From assembly GCA_013813615.1 (NCBI GenBank), contig JACCRJ010000274.1, positions 1 through 5,257 of the forward strand: DNA of 5,257 nucleotides, written 5' to 3'. Below the pieces are notes generated by a model. That model searched no databases. It was given only the letters and a program-made list of their open reading frames with translations, and was not told the DNA's origin. The stretch is from Lautropia sp. GTDB taxonomy: Bacteria; Pseudomonadota; Gammaproteobacteria; Burkholderiales; Burkholderiaceae_E. This document shows, in pieces, positions 1 through 5,257 of this stretch. Position numbers and translations under genes: made by a program. The stretch's first letter is position 1. Every line of letters starts with the position of its first letter.

Positions 1-144
1 GTCGTGCTGATGCTGCTATGGGGGCGATGCGGCAACTGGTCGCGCTGCATGGGCACCCCCCCGGTCGTCATTCGCGCGTCTGTGGCAACATCGCAGCTGA
101 CCTCGGGCGCACGCTCGCAGGCGACGATTACCAGGAGACGAGCA
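1..144. other. Leader upstream of the Bug gene, no gene recognised
   Basis: The stretch before the receptor gene shows no recognisable coding product. Two plus-strand frames stay open through it, but both are consistent with high-GC composition, and the residues they give resemble no family I know. A stop (TGA at 8-10) in a third plus frame could end an upstream gene, but only two codons of it are visible. A run of seven C residues lies near 56-62. I see no convincing -35/-10 pair, so the receptor promoter is either unrecognised or lies to the left of the window. Confidence 0.5.
133..137 (+). promoter_or_regulatory. Ribosome binding site of the Bug receptor gene
   Basis: AGGAG lies seven bases before the ATG at 145. 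It decides the start: the reading frame is open back to base 4, but only the ATG at 145 has a Shine-Dalgarno sequence and is followed directly by a normal signal peptide. Confidence 0.8.
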
Positions 145-1155
145 ATGACTTCATTGGTCCGCTTTGCCCGCAGCGGCCTTGTCGCACGGCTTGCCGCCTG
201 CGGCCTGCCAGCTTTCTGCGCCTTGGCGCTGACCGCCGGCAGTGCCACCGCCCAGACCTGGCCGGCAAAACCGGTCAGGATCATGGTCGGCGCCTCGCCC
301 GGCGGCGGCACGGACGTCATCGCGCGGATGCTGGCCGAAAAGTTCGGCGAGAGCCTGAAGCAGAGCTTCGTCGTCGAGAACCGTCCTGGCGCTTCGAACA
401 CCATTGCGGCAGACCTGACCGCCAAGGCCCCGCCGGACGGATACACCCTGCTGCTGGCCACCAACACCGGGCAGGCGATCGCGCCGCACCTGATCAAGCT
501 GGCCTTCGATCCGCTCAAGGACCTGCAGCCGGTCGGGCTGGTGGTCGTCGTGCCCAACGTTCTGCTGGTGAACACCACCGTTCCCGCCGCCAGCGTCAAG
601 GAACTGGTAGCGCTGATGAAGGCGAAGCCCGGAGCATTCCGCTATGCCTCCTCCGGCGTCGGCAGCACCCAGCATCTCGCGGGAGAGGCGTTCGATCTGC
701 TGGCCGGCACCCAGGGCATCCATATCCCCTACAAAGGGAGCAGCCAGGCGCATCTCGACGTGATCGGCGGGCAGGTGGAGATGATGTTCGATACCACCTC
801 CTCATCGATGCCGCACATCAGGTCCGGGAAGCTGAGGCCGCTGGCCGTCATGTCGGCCCAGCGCTCGGCGCAGTTGCCGGAGGTGGCGACGCTGGCGGAG
901 GCAGGCTTTCCAGGCTTCGAGATGACCACCTGGTATGGCCTCTACGCCACTGCCGGCACGCCACGTCCGATCGTCGACCAGCTGCACGCCGAGTTGAAGC
1001 GGGCCCTGGCCACGCCGGAGGTGCAGGCGAAGCTCACCGGCCTCGGCGGCGAGATCGGCACGCTCGGCGTGGAGGAGTTCGGTGACTTCAACCAGGCGGA
1101 CTACCAGCGGTTCGCCAAGCTGATCAAGGACGCCGGCGTGAAGGTCGAGAAGTAG
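145..1155 (+). CDS. Tripartite tricarboxylate transporter substrate-binding protein (Bug family)
   Basis: A 336-residue periplasmic solute receptor of the Bug/TctC family, which in the classical system delivers carboxylates or other small solutes to the TctA/TctB permease. Residues 1-36 form a Sec signal peptide: basic residues near the N-terminus (R6, R9, R15), a hydrophobic core around 19-31, and a likely cleavage at Ala-Thr-Ala before Gln37. Family hallmarks follow in the expected order: WPAKPVRI (39-46), the glycine-rich binding loop SPGGGTD (51-57), ENRPGA (78-83), PPDGYTLL (96-103), YASSGVGSTQH (167-177), HIPYKG (193-198) and WYGLYA (263-268). The length is usual for a full-length member, and no frameshift is seen. 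The start at 145 is set by the ribosome binding site. No TctA or TctB gene lies within the window; orphan Bug receptors are common in betaproteobacteria. The family is clear, but the ligand cannot be read from the sequence. The gene converges on the channel gene, with a 49-base gap. Confidence 0.93.
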   Translation: MTSLVRFARSGLVARLAACGLPAFCALALTAGSATAQTWPAKPVRIMVGASPGGGTDVIARMLAEKFGESLKQSFVVENRPGASNTIAADLTAKAPPDGYTLLLATNTGQAIAPHLIKLAFDPLKDLQPVGLVVVVPNVLLVNTTVPAASVKELVALMKAKPGAFRYASSGVGSTQHLAGEAFDLLAGTQGIHIPYKGSSQAHLDVIGGQVEMMFDTTSSSMPHIRSGKLRPLAVMSAQRSAQLPEVATLAEAGFPGFEMTTWYGLYATAGTPRPIVDQLHAELKRALATPEVQAKLTGLGGEIGTLGVEEFGDFNQADYQRFAKLIKDAGVKVEK

Positions 1156-1204
1156 GTGTCGAATCGGTCCGGCTGGACGGATTGGTTGCGCCCTGGCGGC
1201 CTTT

Positions 1205-3784
1205 TCAGCGGGGTATGGCCGGTTGCGCCTGTCCGCGCAAGGCACTGACCAGGCCGGTATCGGCGGCGCGAAGGTTGTGCAGCGGCTGCGGGTGGGGGAT
1301 CTCGATCTTCTCCTGGTTCAACACCCGGTAGATCCCGACGCACAGTTCACTGCGGATGCTGCCGCCACGCGCCGGCCTGCCCGTCCAAGCGCCCAGCCTG
1401 AACTCGAGTGCATGCGGGCCGAAGCCGAAAAACTGGGCCTCCGGCGGGGGATGCGCCAGGACGTCTGCGTGGCCTTTCGCCACCTGGGTGAGCAGCGCCA
1501 TCACATGCTCGGGGTCATTGCCGTAGGCAACGCCCACCGGGATCTCGATGCGGCGCTGCCGATCCGACAGCGTCCAGTTGGTCACTTCGCCGGTGATCAG
1601 CATCGAGTTCGGAAGGATGATTTCGGCGCCGTCGCCGGTGCGCATCACGGACGCGCGAATGCCGATGTGCTGGATCTGTCCACTTTTGCTGGCCATCTCC
1701 ACCGAATCCCCGACCTTGATCGGACGCTCGAACAGCAGGATGAGCCCGGAGACGAAGTTGTTGACGATGCCCTGAAGGCCGAAACCGACGCCGACGCCGA
1801 CTGCACCGGCAATGATGGTGAAGCGGTCGAGGTTGATGCCGGTCGAGACGATCGCAATCAGCACCCCGCCCACCAGCAGCAGGTAGTGGAGGATCGTCGT
1901 CAGGGCGTACGGAATCCCGCGCGGCATCGACAGGCGGGTGAATATCTCCTCGTTCAGCACGAACCGCGCGAGCCGTGAGATCAGCACGGCTCCCCAGATG
2001 GTCAGAATGAAGGTCAGCACGGCACCCAGCGAGAGGCCGATCTCGCCGACCAGGTAGTTGGCCTCGACGGCCTTGCCCAACGTGTCCCGGGCCGGATCCA
2101 GTAAAGCGGCGAGGTCCAGCGTCGCGAGACTCCAGACGATGATCGCGGCCCAGCGCGTCGCCAGCCGCAGCCGGCGTTCGACGGTGCCCTTGAAGTTGCG
2201 GACCATCGCGAGGTTCTGCAGCGGCCACAGGTTCAGCGCCAGCCTGATCAGTCCGTAGACCACCTGCACGCCGGCGTAGAGGATCACCGCGAAGTAGGTG
2301 GCACCGAGCAGCCCGTCGGCGATGAAACGGCCGAGCTGGGTGAATCCGAGAAGGTCGGCGAGCAGTGCCACGCTGAAGCCGGCGGTTGTCGTGCGGATGC
2401 CGCGGATGGTCCAGTTGACGCTGCGGATGACCCGGCCCCTGGCCTCGCGCCGCACCAGGTGGTGCCTGCGCAGCAGCCAGGCCAGCACCGCAATGGTGGC
2501 GACCATCTGGAGCTGGAACAGCAGGCGCTCGACCGTCGGTACCGCATCCAGCAGATCCAGCAGGCGGCTGAGCACGTACAGCACCAGCAGCGCGTAGAGG
2601 AAGGGCGCAAGCCGCAGATCGATCGCCCGCCGCAGAATCAGGATCGCCGGCGGCAGGGCCACCGCCAGCAGCAGCAGGTTGATCTCGCGGGGCGCGTAGA
2701 CGAGCACCCAGGGACTGCAGAGCACGGCAGCCAGCAGCGTCGCAGCCAGCGGCCGCTCGAGAAGCCAGGTGCCATCCCTGAGTTCCGGCTCGTCCTCGAT
2801 GCGCCGGCGCAACTGCCGGCGCGCCACCCACAGGCCGACCAGGAATATCAGCATGATCACCTGGAGCAGGGTCATCCGGCCCCAGTTGGCCTTGACGTAC
2901 TCGGCGGCGCTCGCGTAGCTGCCCCGCAGATTGGTGGCGATGGCCTGCGAGATCGACACCGCCGGTGGCTTGAGGACTCCTTCGGTCTGTGCGTCGCCCC
3001 AGATCGGCGCGGAATCACGGGTGAGCAGGCCGCCCACCGCCAGCGCCATGGCCTGCTTGAGCGATTCGCGCTGGTCGGTGGCGCGGGACTGGAAGCGGCT
3101 GACGCGGTCCTGCAGGGTGAACAACCCCTCGCGGGCGTCCTCGACCCGCTTGCGGACGCGGTCGATGTTGCCCAGCACGGCGGCGGTCCGCTCGGTGACG
3201 GCCTTCGGCAGGTCGCCGGCCCGGGCCAACTCGTCGGTCGCCTGCCAGATCTTGCGCATCTCGCCCAGCCGGGCGAGGTGGCCCTCCAGTTCCTCCGACC
3301 GCCGTGTCAGCGACTTCTCCCACCCCGCCAGGCGCCCCTGCAGGGCCTGCAGGTCGGCGTCCGCGTCGCCCAGCCGGCCCCGCTGCTCCCGGCCAGCCAG
3401 CGCCTGCCGGCTTGCCCACACCGCGTTCTCGATCTCCCGGTTGAACGGTCCGAGCGCGGTGGCGATGGTGGCGATTCCGGCCGGCACTGCCAGGGCCTCC
3501 TCCATCGAGCGCAGGGTGGCATCGGCCGCCTCCGCGCTGGCGGAGATGCTCGCTACCGGTATCGCGGCCAGCTTCGGGTCAGGCGGTGGAGCGGGTGCTG
3601 CCGGTGCCGCGCCCGCCGCCGGCGCACCCGCCGCAGCGGGCGCTGCTGCAGGCGTCGGCTTGCCGTCGGCAGCCAGGGCTGGTGACAGGACAGGGAGCAA
3701 GAGCAGCGTGCAAGCGAGCAGGCCCGAAGCGAGCAGGCCTGCGTCGAGCAGCCTGGCGGGGAGGCAGGGGAAGGGCAGCGGCAC
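1205..3784 (-). CDS. Large MscS-family mechanosensitive ion channel with periplasmic helical domain
   Basis: An 859-residue inner-membrane protein that should open under membrane tension to release solutes during hypo-osmotic shock. Residues 1-39 look like a signal peptide (Ala-Leu-Ala before Ala39-Asp40). Residues 44-70 are an Ala/Pro-rich linker. Residues 80-290 are charged and helical, likely coiled coil in part, and resemble the DUF3772 region found before MscS domains. About eleven membrane segments follow, roughly 304-320, 345-362, 367-386, 392-413, 423-438, 465-480, 488-511, 545-562, 578-605, 628-648 and 652-688. The MscS core begins with the glycine-rich pore helix GAVGVGVGFGLQG (660-672) and continues with FERPIKVGD (685-693), the beta domain with ILPNS (723-727) and NWTLS (736-740), and a C-terminal end with EIPHPQ (828-833). 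Size and layout recall MscK/MscM-type channels but are shorter than E. coli MscK. The start is the GTG at 3784, the first start codon after an in-frame TAA, and it has no clear Shine-Dalgarno sequence. The MscS assignment is firm; the DUF3772 label is from memory and less sure. Confidence 0.92.
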   Translation of the reverse strand: MPLPFPCLPARLLDAGLLASGLLACTLLLLPVLSPALAADGKPTPAAAPAAAGAPAAGAAPAAPAPPPDPKLAAIPVASISASAEAADATLRSMEEALAVPAGIATIATALGPFNREIENAVWASRQALAGREQRGRLGDADADLQALQGRLAGWEKSLTRRSEELEGHLARLGEMRKIWQATDELARAGDLPKAVTERTAAVLGNIDRVRKRVEDAREGLFTLQDRVSRFQSRATDQRESLKQAMALAVGGLLTRDSAPIWGDAQTEGVLKPPAVSISQAIATNLRGSYASAAEYVKANWGRMTLLQVIMLIFLVGLWVARRQLRRRIEDEPELRDGTWLLERPLAATLLAAVLCSPWVLVYAPREINLLLLAVALPPAILILRRAIDLRLAPFLYALLVLYVLSRLLDLLDAVPTVERLLFQLQMVATIAVLAWLLRRHHLVRREARGRVIRSVNWTIRGIRTTTAGFSVALLADLLGFTQLGRFIADGLLGATYFAVILYAGVQVVYGLIRLALNLWPLQNLAMVRNFKGTVERRLRLATRWAAIIVWSLATLDLAALLDPARDTLGKAVEANYLVGEIGLSLGAVLTFILTIWGAVLISRLARFVLNEEIFTRLSMPRGIPYALTTILHYLLLVGGVLIAIVSTGINLDRFTIIAGAVGVGVGFGLQGIVNNFVSGLILLFERPIKVGDSVEMASKSGQIQHIGIRASVMRTGDGAEIILPNSMLITGEVTNWTLSDRQRRIEIPVGVAYGNDPEHVMALLTQVAKGHADVLAHPPPEAQFFGFGPHALEFRLGAWTGRPARGGSIRSELCVGIYRVLNQEKIEIPHPQPLHNLRAADTGLVSALRGQAQPAIPR
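3712..3756 (-). repeat. Three-copy 15-base tandem repeat in the channel signal peptide
   Basis: On the plus strand, 3712-3724 and 3727-3739 are identical 13-base segments (AAGCGAGCAGGCC) at a 15-base period, and 3742-3756 is a diverged third copy. In the channel's reading frame (minus strand) the units encode LLDAG, LLASG and LLACT, residues 12-26, which form the hydrophobic core of the signal peptide. The period is a multiple of three, so copy-number change would lengthen or shorten this core without a frameshift. Confidence 0.7.
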
Positions 3785-3804
3785 CCGCGGAGTTTACAGC
3801 CGCG

Positions 3805-3839
3805 GTAGCCGGGCCTGACGGCGCGGCCCCGGCTGCTAC
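3805..3839. repeat. Imperfect inverted repeat between hpd and the channel gene
   Basis: GTAGCCGGGCC at 3805-3815 can pair with GGCCCCGGCTGCTAC at 3825-3839, with a three-base and a one-base bulge and a loop at 3816-3824. It lies 20 bases upstream of the channel start. No T-run follows on the minus strand, so it is not a classical intrinsic terminator of hpd. It could be a leader structure of the channel message, a weak transcript end for hpd, or chance in GC-rich DNA. Confidence 0.4.
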
Positions 3840-3914
3840 GAATCCACACATCTGATACGCGCGCGAAACCCGAGTGACGACCCCCGGGGCTGATACCGCG
3901 GAAAGCGGCAGCGG

Positions 3915-5030
<1,116 letters not shown>

Positions 5031-5036
5031 GCGGCT

Positions 5037-5041
5037 CTCCT
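5037..5041 (-). promoter_or_regulatory. Ribosome binding site of hpd
   Basis: CTCCT on the plus strand reads AGGAG on the coding strand, six bases before the ATG at 5030. It decides the start against the 58-codon longer open frame, which would run back into the insertion-sequence leader. Confidence 0.8.
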
Positions 5042-5058
5042 GTGGATCAGACTCCGAG

Positions 5059-5072
5059 CCGGCAGTCGCCGG
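5059..5072 (-). promoter_or_regulatory. Small hairpin in the hpd leader
   Basis: CCGGC (5059-5063) and GCCGG (5068-5072) form a five-base-pair GC stem around a four-base loop, 29 bases upstream of the hpd start. It could be an operator half-site pair or an mRNA leader hairpin; five base pairs in GC-rich DNA may also be chance. Confidence 0.3.
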
Positions 5073-5082
5073 TCCTGAGGCT

Positions 5083-5088
5083 ATTGTA
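5083..5088 (-). promoter_or_regulatory. Possible -10 box of hpd
   Basis: The coding strand reads TACAAT here, five of six bases matching the sigma-70 -10 consensus, in an otherwise GC-rich stretch 52 bases before the hpd start. A transcript from it would begin near 5076 and carry the small hairpin. The bases at -35 spacing (about 5105-5112) read like CTACCC and do not match TTGACA, so any promoter is weak, activator-dependent, or has lost its -35 region. Confidence 0.35.
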
Positions 5089-5143
5089 GGAGGACGGGGC
5101 CAGCCGGGTAGCGACCACCTGATTCGGCGCAGCCATTCACCGC

Positions 5144-5164
5144 CGGGCCGCCGCACCTGGCCCG
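5144..5164. repeat. Inverted repeat upstream of the transposase gene
   Basis: CGGGCC (5144-5149) and GGCCCG (5159-5164) are perfect inverted copies around a nine-base spacer, ending 17 bases before the transposase ribosome binding site. It may be a leader hairpin of the insertion sequence that limits translation of read-through transcripts, as known for some insertion sequences; this role is inferred only. Confidence 0.35.
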
Positions 5165-5181
5165 TGGTTCCAGCGGCACCT

Positions 5182-5187
5182 AGGAGG
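5182..5187 (+). promoter_or_regulatory. Ribosome binding site of the transposase gene
   Basis: A full AGGAGG followed by further G residues lies nine bases before the ATG at 5197. This is the strongest Shine-Dalgarno sequence in the window and supports a real gene start so close to the edge. Confidence 0.75.
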
Positions 5188-5196
5188 GGGTCTTTC

Positions 5197-5257
5197 ATGA
5201 GCACGAGCTACGTACCGTACCTTCCCGAGCAGGAGTTCCTGTTGCCGCCGTCTTTGC
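5197..5257 (+). CDS. IS1182-like transposase, N-terminal fragment (cut by window edge)
   Basis: Only 20 codons are present, reading MSTSYVPYLPEQEFLLPPSL, after which the window ends. The pattern Tyr-x-Pro-Tyr-x-Pro-(Glu/Asp)-Gln-x-x-Leu-Leu-Pro-Pro-Ser-Leu is, as I recall it, the typical opening of IS1182-family DDE transposases, whose N-terminal DUF772 domain continues with a stretch like REWLPEDH. The family would cut and rejoin the ends of its own element. A strong ribosome binding site precedes the ATG. The gene is divergent from hpd, with 166 bases between the two start codons. Whether the gene is intact cannot be seen. The assignment rests on recognition of a short motif, so another transposase or an unrelated protein remains possible. 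Confidence 0.65.
   Translation, partial: MSTSYVPYLPEQEFLLPPSL
5197..5257 (+). mobile_element. Left part of an IS1182-like insertion sequence, end not defined
   Basis: The transposase start implies an insertion sequence that continues past the right edge. Its left terminus must lie upstream of 5197, probably between the hpd leader (about 5090) and the ribosome binding site. The terminal inverted repeat cannot be located, because the partner end is outside the window. The coordinates given are the minimum that can be supported. Confidence 0.55.

Noticed and set aside
1..71. Possible start of a divergent minus-strand gene (ATG at 71 or 50)
   Set aside because: Only about 23 codons are visible, neither ATG has a convincing ribosome binding site, and the residues match no family I recognise.
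18..1085. Plus-strand open frame (355 codons) in another frame across the Bug gene
   Set aside because: The translation is Arg/Gly/Ala-rich and unlike any family, while the overlapping frame encodes an unmistakable receptor with a signal peptide and a ribosome binding site.
1156..1204. Bidirectional terminator between the convergent Bug and channel genes
   Set aside because: Only four-base-pair stems (GTCC with GGAC around 1171-1182) and a short T-run at 1202-1205 are seen. There is no stable hairpin directly followed by the T-run, so no terminator is called.
1515..2831. Minus-strand open frame (438 codons) inside the channel gene
   Set aside because: It is a same-strand, shifted-frame shadow with Arg/Pro-rich sequence. 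The main frame carries the membrane segments and MscS motifs.
2459..3685. Long plus-strand open frame (408 codons) opposite the channel gene
   Set aside because: It lies antisense to a clear MscS-family gene. Its translation is low-complexity (Gln, Arg, Gly, His) with no family resemblance, as expected from antisense frames in GC-rich DNA.
2931..3818. Second plus-strand open frame (295 codons) opposite the channel N-terminus
   Set aside because: It is rich in Ser, Ala and Arg, mirrors the channel codons, has no recognisable domain and competes with a well-supported gene.
5031..5204. N-terminal extension of hpd to an upstream ATG at 5204
   Set aside because: The extra 58 residues do not look like a dioxygenase N-terminus and overlap the transposase start. 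The ATG at 5030 has a good ribosome binding site and a typical family N-terminus.

Overview
The window is very GC-rich. It reads as chromosomal DNA of a betaproteobacterium-like organism, probably Burkholderiales or a relative. This placement is an inference from a tripartite tricarboxylate transporter receptor of the Bug family (abundant in that group), a proteobacterial-type 4-hydroxyphenylpyruvate dioxygenase, and G/C-ending codons throughout. No rRNA, tRNA, CRISPR array or phage module is visible.

Layout from left to right: (1) 1-144, a leader with no recognisable gene; (2) 145-1155, plus strand, a secreted Bug-type solute-binding protein with a clear ribosome binding site and signal peptide; (3) 1205-3784, minus strand, convergent with the Bug gene across a 49-base gap, a large 859-residue MscS-family channel with a signal peptide, an Ala/Pro linker, a long helical periplasmic domain and about eleven membrane segments; (4) 3785-3914, a 130-base spacer with an imperfect inverted repeat; (5) 3915-5030, minus strand, a complete 4-hydroxyphenylpyruvate dioxygenase (hpd) with all three iron ligands and three active-site glutamines in place; (6) 5031-5196, a divergent intergenic region holding the hpd ribosome binding site, a small hairpin, a possible -10 box and a second hairpin; (7) 5197-5257, plus strand, the first 20 codons of an IS1182-like transposase cut by the window edge.

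The genes do not form one pathway. hpd makes homogentisate from 4-hydroxyphenylpyruvate in tyrosine breakdown. The channel is expected to respond to membrane tension, and the Bug protein to capture an unidentified small solute in the periplasm. hpd and the channel gene share a strand and could be co-transcribed, but the 130-base gap and inverted repeat make that uncertain. The usual tyrosine-pathway partners (hmgA, fumarylacetoacetase) and the TctA/TctB membrane partners of the receptor are not in the window.

I found no convincing new biological system. The points most worth a second look are the insertion-sequence end just upstream of hpd, which may bear on the hpd promoter; a 15-base tandem repeat that forms the signal-peptide core of the channel; and the channel's GTG start with no Shine-Dalgarno sequence.
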